From: Arthrobacter sp. NEB 688
GTDB lineage: Bacteria > Actinomycetota > Actinomycetes > Actinomycetales > Dermatophilaceae
Assembly (NCBI RefSeq): GCF_013201035.1
Contig: NZ_CP053707.1
Coordinates: 3,658,001 to 3,722,000, forward strand
DNA length: 64,000 bases
Direction of reading: 5' to 3'
The stretch's first letter is position 1; each line of letters opens with the position of its first letter. This document shows, in pieces, positions 44,092 through 52,303 of this stretch. A model generated the notes under the pieces. It made no database searches, was not told the origin of the DNA, and was given only the letters and a program-made list of their open reading frames with translations. A program made the position numbers and the translations under genes.

Positions 44092-44097
44092 AGCCTA
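44092..44097 (-). promoter_or_regulatory. -10-like box of the GtrB-like operon
   Basis: TAGGCT (minus strand) lies 8 nt before the ATG. It is the likely promoter of the five-gene minus-strand operon down to 38459. Confidence 0.5.
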
Positions 44098-44171
44098 CCG
44101 GCGCGGCGCGGCTGCGGTCGTCACGGCGCTCCCGGGGTCCTGCGGAGGGTCTCTGGCGGGCCCCCGCCGAG

Positions 44172-44400
44172 GCGAGACCACCCCGGCTCCGCGAGGTCAC
44201 CCCGACCTCGTCCCGCCGCCCCGACCCCACCGTGCCGACCCGCCACGACGCCCCGGCGCGGCGAGGCCACCCCGGCTACGCGAGGTCACCCCGACCCCGT
44301 CCTGCCGCCCCGACCCCGTCCTGCCGACCCGCCACGACGAGACCACCCCGGCCACGCGAGGTCACCCCGACTCCGCCGTGCCGACCTGCCACGACACCCC
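44172..44400. repeat. Three imperfect tandem repeats in the 352-bp gene-free stretch 44084-44435
   Basis: The units begin at about 44172, 44261 and 44337 (spacing 89 and 76 bp). Each has the core CACCCCGGCTACGCGAGGTC with one or two changes, then TCACCCCGAC, and ends near CGACCCGCCACGAC. Short sub-repeats (CCGACCCCGTCCTGCC) recur inside. No frame looks like a protein. The stretch is the spacer between topoisomerase IB and the GtrB-like gene. Function unknown: a dispersed non-coding element, a binding-site array or slippage product are possible. Confidence 0.75.
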
Positions 44401-44435
44401 GGCGGGGCGAGGACGCCCCGGCGCGGCGGTGGGGG

Positions 44436-45440
44436 TCAGGCGCCGTCGATGAGCCGCGCGACGGCCTTCTCGACGGCCGCCTGCCGCTTGGTGTCGTCGG
44501 GGAAGGAGCGCCGTAGCGTCGCGGCGATCGTCACGCCGTCCTCGTACTGGTCGATGACGCGCGGGTCGATGTAGGACTTCCGGGCGATCGTCGGGGTGTT
44601 GCCGAGGTAGGCCGACACGTCCTCGACGGCGGCCTTGACGGCCCGCCGGCGGGAGGCGGCGGTGTCGCCCTTCTCCGGCGTCTCGGCGAGCGCGACGGCC
44701 GCGAGCACCGTGGCGTGCCACGTCCGGAAGTCCTTGGCCGTCAGGTCCTCGGCGACCATCGTCGAGATGTACTCGTTGACCGCGGCCGCCTGCAGGTCGG
44801 CCCACTTCGCCTCGCCGCGGTAGGCGAGCAGCCGCTTGGAGCCACCCCGCCGCTGGCGCATGTAGTTGAGCGACGCGATGACCTGCGGGTCGCTGACCGA
44901 GATCGAGTGCTCGATCCCCGACTTCCCGACGAAGCTGAACACGAGGTCGTCGCCGCGCCGGCGCACGTGCCGGCGCTCCAGGGTCGTCAGCCCGAACGAG
45001 CCGTTGGCGTCGGTGTAGGCGTCCGACCCGATCCGGAAGTACCCGAGGTCGAGCAGCCGCGTGGCCGTGGCCGCCGCGCGCGCCAGGGGCATCCCCTCGG
45101 CGGCGAGGTCGCCGACGATCGACTCGCGGGCCTTGGCCAGCCGGGTCCCGGCGACCTTGACCCGGTCGAACTTCAGCTCGTCCCGGGCGGTGCGCCAGTC
45201 CGGGTGGTAGAGGTACTGGCGCCGGCCCGCGGCGTCGGTGCCGACGGCCTGGATGTGGCCGTTCTCGCGCGGGCAGATCCACACGTCCTGCCACGCCGGT
45301 GGGATGGCGAGGGCCCGGATGCGCTCGACGGCCTCCTTCGGCAGGGACTCGCCGGCGGCGTCGCGGTACGAGAAGCCCTTGCCGGCGCGCTTGCGCGTCC
45401 ACCCCACCGACCGCGGGGACACCCGCCGCAACCTCGCCAT
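44436..45440 (-). CDS. DNA topoisomerase IB (poxvirus/eukaryote-like)
   Basis: 334 aa. Relaxes supercoils by a transient 3'-phosphotyrosyl bond. PPAWQDVWICPRENGHIQA begins the N-terminal domain. Then come YHPDWRTARDELKFDR, LLDLGYFRIGSDAY, NGSFGLTTLERRHV with catalytic arginines, KDFRTWHATVLAAVA, and ARKSYIDPRVIDQY bearing the active-site tyrosine. Intact by motif. ATG at 45438-45440 with TAGGGT six bases upstream. A stand-alone unit. Confidence 0.95.
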   Translation of the reverse strand: MARLRRVSPRSVGWTRKRAGKGFSYRDAAGESLPKEAVERIRALAIPPAWQDVWICPRENGHIQAVGTDAAGRRQYLYHPDWRTARDELKFDRVKVAGTRLAKARESIVGDLAAEGMPLARAAATATRLLDLGYFRIGSDAYTDANGSFGLTTLERRHVRRRGDDLVFSFVGKSGIEHSISVSDPQVIASLNYMRQRRGGSKRLLAYRGEAKWADLQAAAVNEYISTMVAEDLTAKDFRTWHATVLAAVALAETPEKGDTAASRRRAVKAAVEDVSAYLGNTPTIARKSYIDPRVIDQYEDGVTIAATLRRSFPDDTKRQAAVEKAVARLIDGA

Positions 45441-45446
45441 GCCGGG

Positions 45447-45452
45447 ACCCTA
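45447..45452 (-). promoter_or_regulatory. -10-like box of topoisomerase IB gene
   Basis: TAGGGT (minus strand) lies 6 nt before the ATG, which has no ribosome-binding site. Confidence 0.5.
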
Positions 45453-45499
45453 CCCACGCAGGACCCCGGGCATGCGGGTGACCTGCGCGGACGTGCCGC

Positions 45500-46237
45500 T
45501 CAGCCGAGGAGGCGCGTCATCAGCACGGGCACGCAGGCGACGAGCGCGCACGCCGGCAGCACGCTCACCCCGAGCAGCCGCCCGCCACCGCCCGTCGCGG
45601 AGCCGGTCGCCCGCTCGCCGGGCGCGGTGACGAGGTCGGCGGGGGCGCGTCCGAGCAGCACCGACCCGGCGAGCACCGCGACCAGGCCGGCCACCCCGAC
45701 GACGGGCGCCGGCACCCGCACGAGGACCTGCGGGAGCAGCAGCACGAGCGCGGCCCCGACGGCGACGAGCGCCGGCGTGAGCACGAACGCCACCCACCGG
45801 CGACGGACGAGCAGCGCGAGCACCGGTGCACCCGGCGCGACGAGGCCCGCCACCGCCCCGCCGAGCAGCACCGCGACGAGCAGGCCGCCGAGCGTCACGG
45901 TGACGCGGGTGCCGTCGAGCAGCGCCCCGAGGGCCGCCGGCACCAGGACGACACCGACGAGCGCGAGCACGGCGAGCACGACCGTCGAGCGGTCGACGGC
46001 AGCGGCCGGTCCGCCGCTCGGCGCGAGCGAGCGGGCGTACTCGCGGGGGTCCCCGAACGCCTCGTCGACGGACTCCCCCGACTCCCGCAGGTGCGTGTCG
46101 AGGACGACGAGGTGGTCGCCGATCTCGTCGCCGGGGACACCGAGCAGGCGCAGCTCGACGACGAAGGCGTCGACCCAGGCCGGGTCCGCCGCCGGGGCGA
46201 GCTCGCGGGGGTGGCGCGTGGACGGGTTCTCGCTCAT
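45500..46237 (-). CDS. HAAS-domain membrane protein
   Basis: 245 aa. Residues about 15-75 match the HAAS helical domain that accompanies PadR regulators: FVVELRLLGVPGDEIGDHL, TLHLRESG-like spacing, VDEAFGDPREYARSLAPS. About five hydrophobic segments follow. In other bacteria such pairs respond to envelope stress and regulate export. ATG at 46235-46237 with GAGAGGA six bases upstream. It lies 11 bp after padR, in the same unit, and is probably controlled by it. Confidence 0.75.
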   Translation of the reverse strand: MSENPSTRHPRELAPAADPAWVDAFVVELRLLGVPGDEIGDHLVVLDTHLRESGESVDEAFGDPREYARSLAPSGGPAAAVDRSTVVLAVLALVGVVLVPAALGALLDGTRVTVTLGGLLVAVLLGGAVAGLVAPGAPVLALLVRRRWVAFVLTPALVAVGAALVLLLPQVLVRVPAPVVGVAGLVAVLAGSVLLGRAPADLVTAPGERATGSATGGGGRLLGVSVLPACALVACVPVLMTRLLG

Positions 46238-46248
46238 CGGGGGTCCTC

Positions 46249-46590
46249 TCAGGGGGCGGTGGACGGGGACAGCACGGGACCGGTGGTGCGGCAGAAGGCG
46301 GCCCACCGCTCGCCCTGCTCGGCGAGGTGGAGGTGACCGGCGGGGGTCACGCGGAAGACCTTGCGGCCGGGGCCGGCGGTGCCGGGCTCCCACTCGCCCT
46401 CGACCCAGCCGGCGTCCTGCAGCCGGCCGAGCAGCGGGTAGAGCGTCCCCCCGCGCACCTCGCCCAGGCCCCGCTCGGCCAGCCGCTGCGCGACCGCGTA
46501 GCCGTGGGCGGGCGCGCCGTCGAGCACGCCGAGGACCGCGAGACCGAGCACCGCCCGCAGCCACTCGGTGGGCCACTCCTCCGTCGTCAT
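46249..46590 (-). CDS. PadR-family transcriptional regulator
   Basis: 113 aa. A winged helix with AVLGLAVLGVLDGAPAHGYAV, ERGLGEVRGGTLYPLLGRLQ and VEGEWEPGTAGPGRKVFRVT matches PadR s1-type regulators. It probably represses its own unit, padR plus the HAAS gene. The inverted repeat at 46611-46646, just upstream of the ATG, is a likely operator. The ligand is unknown. Confidence 0.88.
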   Translation of the reverse strand: MTTEEWPTEWLRAVLGLAVLGVLDGAPAHGYAVAQRLAERGLGEVRGGTLYPLLGRLQDAGWVEGEWEPGTAGPGRKVFRVTPAGHLHLAEQGERWAAFCRTTGPVLSPSTAP

Positions 46591-46610
46591 GGCTACATCG
46601 TGTCACTACT

Positions 46611-46646
46611 TAGATGGTCTGTCTACCTATGACGGCAGGCCATCTA
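46611..46646. promoter_or_regulatory. Inverted repeat upstream of padR, candidate operator
   Basis: TAGATGGTCTG (46611-46621) pairs with CAGGCCATCTA (46636-46646) at 10 of 11 positions, with a 14-nt gap. It begins 20 bp before the padR ATG in an unusually AT-rich stretch. Confidence 0.55.
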
Positions 46647-46777
46647 GATCTCCGCATCCGGGACCCCGGTTCGTCCACGGGACCCGGGCTCCGAGCCGGG
46701 GTCTCGTGGACGTCTCTGGGCCACCCCGAGACGTGCGCCGGCGCGGGGTCGTTTTGGCCGGTGTCCCTCCCGTGTGG

Positions 46778-46783
46778 AACCGT
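46778..46783 (+). promoter_or_regulatory. -10-like box of the inositol-monophosphatase-family gene
   Basis: AACCGT lies 7 nt before the ATG at 46791. It resembles the TACCGT boxes of other genes here but is weaker. Confidence 0.35.
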
Positions 46784-46790
46784 GGCCCCC

Positions 46791-47585
46791 ATGTCCGGCC
46801 TCTCGACCGACGCCGTCGCCGACCTCCTGCGCGAGGTCGCCGCGGAGGTCATCACGCCCCGGTTCCGCTCGCTCGGCGAGGGCGAGGTGATGGAGAAGAA
46901 CCCCGGTGACCTCGTGACGGTCGCCGACCGCGAGGCCGAGGTGATCATCTCCGCCCGGCTCCACGAGGCCTACCCCGACGCCGTCGTGCTCGGCGAGGAG
47001 GCCTTCGCCGGCGACCACACGCTGATGGACCGCTACCTCGCGGCCGACCACGCGTTCACCGTCGACCCGGTCGACGGCACGAAGAACTTCGTCCACGGCT
47101 CCCCCGACCACGCCGTCATGGTGGCCGAGACCGTCGGCGGCGAGACCGTCCGGGCGTGGATCCACCAGCCCGAGCACGGCCGGACCTGGGTCGCGGAGAA
47201 GGGCGCCGGCACCTTCCGCGACGGCGAGCGGATGACCTGCGCCCCCGTCCCCGACGACCGCGAGCCGCAGGGCGTCACCTCGATGTGGAGCCTGCGCGAC
47301 CACGCCTTCGCCGGCCTCGCGCCGATGCGCCTGTCGTGGGTCTGCTGCGGCGTCGACTACACGAAGCTCGTCGAGGGCGCGACCGACTACATCGTCTACT
47401 CGCGCTCCAACCCGTGGGACCACGCCCCGGGCACCCTCCTCGTCACCGAGGCCGGCGGCGCCGTCGTCCACCCGGACGGCACGCCGTACGGCCCGCGCTC
47501 GCTGCGGCCGGGCCTCGTCGTCGCCGTCGACGCGACGACCTGCGGGGCCGTGCGCCGGCGCGCCGCGGAGCACTTCACCCGCTGA
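46791..47585 (+). CDS. Inositol-monophosphatase-family phosphatase
   Basis: 264 aa. The fold is shown by GDLVTVADREAEVII, VLGEEAFAGDH, the metal-binding VDPVDGTKNFVHGSPDHAV and WDHAPGTLLVTEAGGAVV near the C-terminus. Metal ligands Glu, Asp, Asp and Asp are all present. Members dephosphorylate inositol phosphate, histidinol phosphate, PAP or fructose bisphosphate; the exact substrate is open. No ribosome-binding site precedes the ATG. Confidence 0.88.
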   Translation: MSGLSTDAVADLLREVAAEVITPRFRSLGEGEVMEKNPGDLVTVADREAEVIISARLHEAYPDAVVLGEEAFAGDHTLMDRYLAADHAFTVDPVDGTKNFVHGSPDHAVMVAETVGGETVRAWIHQPEHGRTWVAEKGAGTFRDGERMTCAPVPDDREPQGVTSMWSLRDHAFAGLAPMRLSWVCCGVDYTKLVEGATDYIVYSRSNPWDHAPGTLLVTEAGGAVVHPDGTPYGPRSLRPGLVVAVDATTCGAVRRRAAEHFTR

Positions 47586-47592
47586 TCCCCGG

Positions 47593-47613
47593 CGCCCGCC
47601 ACGACGGCGGGCG
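47593..47613. terminator. Bidirectional terminator
   Basis: CGCCCGCC (47593-47600) and GGCGGGCG (47606-47613) pair perfectly around a 5-nt loop. They lie between the phosphatase gene and the convergent GT-C gene. Confidence 0.7.
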
Positions 47614-49659
47614 TCAGCGCACGGGGACCTCGGCGACCGAGACCCGGACCCCGCCGAGGTCGGTGCGGCGCGGCGGACGGTCGAGCGCGTGCTCCTCCTC
47701 CGGGAAGCGCAGGTCCGCGACGGAGCGCGGCGTCAGGCCGAGCCCCTCGATGGCCTCGGGTCCGTCGGCGGCGAGCACGACGAGCCGGTGGCCGCTCGAG
47801 GACGCCCCGCGGGCCAGCTCCTCGACGAGGGCCGCGAGCCGCTGCGGGTCCTGGCGCACGGGGGTGGTCGCGACGAAGAACGGGCGGCCGCACATCCCGC
47901 GCACCGTCTGCGGCCACTCCGACGACGCCCGGCCGTCGATGCCGAGGACGACGTCGTCGGGCGCCAGCGCCGCGCACACGCGGTCCGCGGCCTCGAGCGA
48001 GCCGCGCTCGACCCCGACGCCGCGGAACGGCCAGCTGGCCAGCACCGCCGGGACGCCGAGCGCGAGCACGGTCACCAGCGCGACCACCGGTGTGCCCCAG
48101 GCCCGCCCGGACGACGCGAGCCGCCGTGAGGACCAGGCCGCCGCGACGACGACGAGGACGACGACGAACGGGAGCGCGACGAGCAGCCGGCGGTCGGCCC
48201 ACGGGTGGTCCGGGGTGATGCCGGGCCGCAGCAGCGTGAGGACGGTCGAGCCGGCGGCGACGACGAGCACCGGCGCCCAGGGCGCGAGCCGCCCCTCGCC
48301 GAGCGAGCGCAGGGCCCGCCGCAGCAGCAGCGCGAGGGCGACGAGCGCGACGACGAGCGCGACCCAGCCGACGTACCAGGAGAGCCAGTCGACGGTGTGC
48401 TCGGCGTAGGTGCGGCCGCCGTCGACGGGCAGGCCCTGGCGGCGCTGCATCCCGGCGACGTAGCGGGCGCCGGGGTCGTTCGGGTCCTGGCGCACCGTCA
48501 TCCACCACGGGCGGGTCCACAGGCCGACCCCGACGACGACGGTGAGCACGGCGAGCGCGTCGGGCGCCCGGCGCACGACCGCGCCGGGCAGCCGCCGGCC
48601 GCGCCGCCACAGCCACAGGCCCCCGAGCGAGGCGACGAGGACGACGACGGCGATGGCCGCCAACGGGAGCAGGCTGGCGTGGATGTCGCCGAGGTAGCGG
48701 TAGGACAGCAGCAGCGCGAGCCCCCACGCGACGACGCTCGAGGCGACGAGCCCGAGGGCGGCCGGCCGCACCCAGCGCTGCCCGAGCGCGGCGCCGACGG
48801 CGAGGAAGGGCACGAGCAGGAGGACCTCGCGCAGGGCGTCGACGCGGGCGAGGCCGGTGCCGCCGACGAGGACGCCGGCGACGAGCGCGAGCCGTGGCAC
48901 CCGCGGGTCCTCGCGCCCGACGGCCAGGGTCAGCGCGAGCAGCCCGCCGACGAGGGTGAGCAGCGCCAGCTGCTCCGAGTAGGTCCCCCGCGCGACGTTG
49001 AGCACGGGGAAGAGCACCGCGGTCAGCACGGCCGCGGCCACGCCCCACCACGGCCCGGCGAGGTGCGCGGCGAAGAGCCCGAGGACGAGCAGGACGAGCG
49101 CCATGACGAGCGCCGGCAGCACCTGCGCGACGGGCGGCCCCCCGGCCCAGACCCCGTACCCGTAGACGACGGCCGGCGCCATGAGGAACTGCGGCTGCAC
49201 GGCCGGGTCGTCCGCCGACCCCACCTGGTAGAACGCCGCGCTGGCGACCGTGACCTCGCCGGCCTCGAGTGCCCGCGGGCCCCCGATGACGGACGGGTCG
49301 ACGGGGACGACCCGCTCCCCCGTCCGCGCGAGGCTGATCGCCGCCTGCAGGTTGCTCGCGGCGTCGCGGCGCGGCAGGACGTGCTCGGAGTGGGTGACGC
49401 CGGCGTAGACCGCGAAGCCGAGGACGACGGCCACGAGCGCCGCCGCCGGCCCGACACCGGTCCGCACGCCCGGCAGGCCGCGCACGGCGACCCACGAGCC
49501 GGCGGCCGCGAGGACCGCCACCGGCCAGCCGACCCACGGCGACCAGAGCCCCACCGCGGCGGCCAGGCCGCCGAGCGACGTGACCACGACGACCCACAGG
49601 CCGGCGGCCAGGGCCCCCCGGGTCAGCAGGCGGCCGGGCTCCGGGGCGGGGTCGGTCAT
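47614..49659 (-). CDS. Large polytopic membrane protein, GT-C/GT39-like
   Basis: 681 aa with about twelve hydrophobic segments and a soluble C-terminal domain. An outward loop contains SEHVLPRRDAASNLQAAISL with the acidic residue expected in GT-C active sites. It also has VYGYGVWAGGPPVAQVLPAL and GVGVERGSLEAADRVCAAL at the start of the soluble part. Likely uses a lipid-phosphate sugar for envelope glycan, by inference. The start ATG has TAGGCT eight bases upstream. Divergent from the TIGR03089 gene. Confidence 0.72.
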   Translation of the reverse strand: MTDPAPEPGRLLTRGALAAGLWVVVVTSLGGLAAAVGLWSPWVGWPVAVLAAAGSWVAVRGLPGVRTGVGPAAALVAVVLGFAVYAGVTHSEHVLPRRDAASNLQAAISLARTGERVVPVDPSVIGGPRALEAGEVTVASAAFYQVGSADDPAVQPQFLMAPAVVYGYGVWAGGPPVAQVLPALVMALVLLVLGLFAAHLAGPWWGVAAAVLTAVLFPVLNVARGTYSEQLALLTLVGGLLALTLAVGREDPRVPRLALVAGVLVGGTGLARVDALREVLLLVPFLAVGAALGQRWVRPAALGLVASSVVAWGLALLLSYRYLGDIHASLLPLAAIAVVVLVASLGGLWLWRRGRRLPGAVVRRAPDALAVLTVVVGVGLWTRPWWMTVRQDPNDPGARYVAGMQRRQGLPVDGGRTYAEHTVDWLSWYVGWVALVVALVALALLLRRALRSLGEGRLAPWAPVLVVAAGSTVLTLLRPGITPDHPWADRRLLVALPFVVVLVVVAAAWSSRRLASSGRAWGTPVVALVTVLALGVPAVLASWPFRGVGVERGSLEAADRVCAALAPDDVVLGIDGRASSEWPQTVRGMCGRPFFVATTPVRQDPQRLAALVEELARGASSSGHRLVVLAADGPEAIEGLGLTPRSVADLRFPEEEHALDRPPRRTDLGGVRVSVAEVPVR

Positions 49660-49667
49660 GGGCCATG

Positions 49668-49673
49668 AGCCTA
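49668..49673 (-). promoter_or_regulatory. -10-like box of GT-C gene
   Basis: TAGGCT (minus strand) lies 8 nt before the ATG at 49657-49659. Confidence 0.5.
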
Positions 49674-49690
49674 GACCGCGTCCCCGTTGC

Positions 49691-49696
49691 TACCGT
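49691..49696 (+). promoter_or_regulatory. -10-like box of TIGR03089 gene
   Basis: TACCGT lies 7 nt before the ATG at 49704. It is one of several divergent leaderless-type pairs. Confidence 0.5.
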
Positions 49697-49703
49697 GCGG
49701 GCG

Positions 49704-50429
49704 ATGGCCCACGACCCGACCCCCGCCGCCCTGCTCGCCCGCCTCGTCGCGAGCGACCCGGGCCGCCCGCGCATCACGGTCTACGACGACACCGACGGCC
49801 CGACCCGCGGCGAGCGCATCGAGCTCTCGGCGCGCGTCCTCGCCAACTGGGTGGCCAAGGCGGCCAACCTCCTCCAGGACGAGCTCGACGCGGCGCCGGG
49901 AACGACGGTGCGGCTCGCGCTGCCGCCCCACTGGCGCACCCTCTACTGGGCCCTCGCGGCGTGGTCGGTCGGGGCGTGCGTGCTGCTGCCGGACGCCCCC
50001 GGTCCGGCGGACGTCGTCGTCACCGACGAGCCCGCGGGCGTGGCGGACCTCGACGACGCCGAGCACGTCGTCGTCGTCACCCTCGCCGCGCTCGCGCGGA
50101 CGGCCGCGGTCGACGTGCCCTCCGGCGCCGTCGACGAGGCGCGCGAGATCGCCACGCACGGCGACGTGTTCGAGCCCTGGGAGGAGCCGGAGCCCGGCGC
50201 CCCCGGCCTGCGGACCGCCACGGGCGAGACGCCTCTTGGCGACCTCGTGCCCGCTGACGCCGCGACCGTGCAGCGCGCGCACACGGGGACCGACGACACG
50301 GGCCGCTTCCTCGCCCTGGCCCTCGAGCTGCTCGCCGGCGACGGCTCGGTCGTCCTGACCCGGGGCACGCCGGCCGACGACGTGCTCGCGAGCCGTCTCG
50401 CCGCCGAGGGCGTGACCGGCCGCCGCTGA
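49704..50429 (+). CDS. TIGR03089 family protein
   Basis: 241 aa. A conserved actinobacterial protein resembling the N-terminal portion of AMP-forming acyl-CoA synthetases (RITVYDDTDGPTRGERIELS, LANWVAKAANLLQDEL, LALPPHWRTLYWALAAW). It lacks the catalytic ATP motif, so it is probably not an active ligase. Function unknown. ATG at 49704 rather than the ATG or GTG further upstream, because a TACCGT box precedes it. Ends at a terminator-like hairpin. Confidence 0.85.
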   Translation: MAHDPTPAALLARLVASDPGRPRITVYDDTDGPTRGERIELSARVLANWVAKAANLLQDELDAAPGTTVRLALPPHWRTLYWALAAWSVGACVLLPDAPGPADVVVTDEPAGVADLDDAEHVVVVTLAALARTAAVDVPSGAVDEAREIATHGDVFEPWEEPEPGAPGLRTATGETPLGDLVPADAATVQRAHTGTDDTGRFLALALELLAGDGSVVLTRGTPADDVLASRLAAEGVTGRR

Positions 50430-50446
50430 GCCCGGGCGCCCGTCGC

Positions 50447-50476
50447 CGCACGACGGCCCACCGGGGCCGCCGTGCG
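50447..50476. terminator. Bidirectional terminator
   Basis: CGCACGACGGCCC (50447-50459) and GGGCCGCCGTGCG (50464-50476) pair at 12 of 13 positions with a 4-nt loop, between two convergent genes. Confidence 0.75.
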
Positions 50477-50484
50477 AGGACGGC

Positions 50485-52092
50485 TCAGCGCATGCGGGCC
50501 TCGACGGCCTTCCAGGTGAGCGTCGCGACGACCCCGGTCTGCGCGAGGCGCGCCGACTTCTGGGCCGCGCGGACGGCCGCTTCCGTCTTCGGGCCGAAGG
50601 ACCCGTCGGCGGTGATCCGCAGCGCCTTCTGCAGCGCGACGACGGAGCTGCCGTGCGCACCCCGGCGGAGCACGGTGTTCCAGTAGCGCAGCAGCGGGTG
50701 CTCGGCGCGCTCGATGGCGTCCCAGGTGCGGCGGTCGACGACCCCGGTGGCCGACAGCGTCGCCGAGCGCTGGAACGAGACGACCCGCGCCTGGGTGGCC
50801 GGGCCGAAGCGGCCGTCGGTCGAGAGCCCGCCGAGGGCCTTCTGGAGGGCGCGGACGGCGCTGCCGCTCGAGCCCAGGCGCAGGGTGGACCCCTTGTAGG
50901 CGGTCAGCTCGGTGGCCGGCGTCGTCGAGGTCGGCGCGCTCGACGGCGGCCGGGTGGTCACGGGGGCGGTGCTGCCCGACCCACCGGTGGAGGAGCCCCC
51001 GGCGAGGACCTTCCAGTCCTTGGCGTCGATGACGCCGTCGACGGTCAGGCCCTTGGACTTCTGCCAGGCCGTGACGCGGGCCAGCGTCTTCGGGCCGAAG
51101 GACCCGTCGACGGTCAGCCCGCCGATCGCCTTCTGCATCGCCGAGACGGCCTCGCCGCGCGACCACAGCCGCAGGGTGACCTTGGCGTACTTGTCCAGGG
51201 GCGAGGTGGACGGCGCCGGCGTGCCGGAGCCGCTCGTCGGCGCGCCGATCAGCGCGTTCCAGACGCGGCTGTCGACGATGCCGTTCTGCGTCAGCCCCTT
51301 GCTCTTCTGGTAGGCGAGGACGCGGGCCTCCGTGGCGGGGCCGAACGAGCCGTCGACCGTCAGGCCGCCGATCGCCTTCTGCAGGACCTCGACCGCGATG
51401 CCGCGCGAGCCCTTGCGCAGGGTGACGTTGACGTAGTCCTTGGGGTCGCGCGACGTCGGCTGCGAGCCGCCGGGAGGGCCCGTCAGGTAGGTCGTCACGG
51501 CCTTGCCGGTCCACCACGACGTGGTCTTGACGGCGCCGTCCCACGTGAAGGACAGGTGGATGTGGTCGGTGTGCGGCGAGGAGCCGGTGTAGGCCTGCCA
51601 GCCGCGGTCCGGCGCCCAGGCCTTCCAGATGCGCTTGTTCCAGATGATGTAGTTGATGCCGAGGCGCCGGGCGTTCGCGCCCGAGCGGCCCTCGGAGTCG
51701 GCCATCGCGAGCCACCGGGTCACGGCGTTGCCGAGGGCGAGGTCGTTCGCGTTCTTCGCGTTGAGCATCCAGTCGAGCGCGCGGCCCTCGCCGTGCTCCT
51801 GGTCGCACTTGCGCAGGACGCCGTAGACGTGGGCGCCGTAGGTCGCGTTGAGGAGCTTGGCGAACGCGACCGGGCCCGGCTGGTCCTCGGTGAGGCAGAG
51901 CGTGCCCGGCTGGTACGGCGGCGCGACGTCGAGGGCGCTCGGCAGCGGCTTGGACGGCTTGGGGTAGGGGATGCTCGCGGCCTGGGCCGAGCCCGCGACG
52001 AGCGGGAACGCGATGACGGACGCCGAGAGGGCGCCGAGGGCACGCGTGGGAAGGCGCCGGGGCGCCGGGGAGTCAGGGCTGGGCAGGGACAC
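50485..52092 (-). CDS. Secreted wall protein: M15-like metal-site domain plus four peptidoglycan-binding repeats
   Basis: 535 aa from GTG 52090-52092, with GGAG seven bases upstream. A signal peptide ends near VAGSAQAAS (residue 39). Residues about 60-200 carry QEHGEGRALDWML (H100, D107) and SSPHTDHIHLSF (H174, H177, H179), a zinc-site pattern like VldE/M15-type D,D-peptidases. Four repeats of the PG_binding_1 type follow, each with the LQKALGGLxxDGxFGPxT pattern, separated by Ser/Thr/Pro linkers. It probably cleaves or holds peptidoglycan. Shares upstream motifs with the amidase and whiB genes. Confidence 0.85.
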   Translation of the reverse strand: MSLPSPDSPAPRRLPTRALGALSASVIAFPLVAGSAQAASIPYPKPSKPLPSALDVAPPYQPGTLCLTEDQPGPVAFAKLLNATYGAHVYGVLRKCDQEHGEGRALDWMLNAKNANDLALGNAVTRWLAMADSEGRSGANARRLGINYIIWNKRIWKAWAPDRGWQAYTGSSPHTDHIHLSFTWDGAVKTTSWWTGKAVTTYLTGPPGGSQPTSRDPKDYVNVTLRKGSRGIAVEVLQKAIGGLTVDGSFGPATEARVLAYQKSKGLTQNGIVDSRVWNALIGAPTSGSGTPAPSTSPLDKYAKVTLRLWSRGEAVSAMQKAIGGLTVDGSFGPKTLARVTAWQKSKGLTVDGVIDAKDWKVLAGGSSTGGSGSTAPVTTRPPSSAPTSTTPATELTAYKGSTLRLGSSGSAVRALQKALGGLSTDGRFGPATQARVVSFQRSATLSATGVVDRRTWDAIERAEHPLLRYWNTVLRRGAHGSSVVALQKALRITADGSFGPKTEAAVRAAQKSARLAQTGVVATLTWKAVEARMR

Positions 52093-52156
52093 GCAGGGGC
52101 TCCATCCGGAATGAGGGCGCCCGGGGCAGGGGGCCGGGCGCACTCGGCGATCCGTG

Positions 52157-52179
52157 GTCACAGGAGTCACATCCGTCAC
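52157..52179 (-). promoter_or_regulatory. Three GTCAC direct repeats upstream of wall hydrolase
   Basis: GTCAC occurs at 52157, 52166 and 52175 (9-bp steps; GTGAC in the transcribed sense). CTCCTGTGAC, 65 nt before the start, recurs 67 nt before the amidase start. Response-regulator boxes look like this. Confidence 0.45.
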
Positions 52180-52242
52180 CGCCGGATCACCGGGCACATC
52201 TGTTCTCCCATTGGGCACGGGGGTGGTGCAAGCGGTTCCGCT

Positions 52243-52257
52243 GAATTACAAGCGTGT
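52243..52257 (-). promoter_or_regulatory. whiB-like motif upstream of wall hydrolase
   Basis: Minus-strand ACACGCTTGTAATTC matches the whiB promoter element ACACGCGTGTAATTC at 14 of 15 positions in the same orientation. It contains a TGTAAT -10 candidate. The 211 bp 52093-52303 hold this motif, the GTCAC repeats and nothing else I can identify. Confidence 0.45.
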
Positions 52258-52303
52258 ACTTGCGGCCGCGGACCCGAACGGCCGACCGGCGCCGGGTGCG
52301 CGC

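Noticed and set aside
44172-44400. CRISPR array
   Set aside because: The repeats are long, imperfect and contiguous with no unique spacers, and no cas genes are near.
52093-52303. A c-di-AMP (ydaO) riboswitch upstream of the wall-hydrolase gene
   Set aside because: Such riboswitches occur before wall hydrolases in actinobacteria, but the conserved core is not recognisable. The region is better explained by promoter and operator-like motifs.
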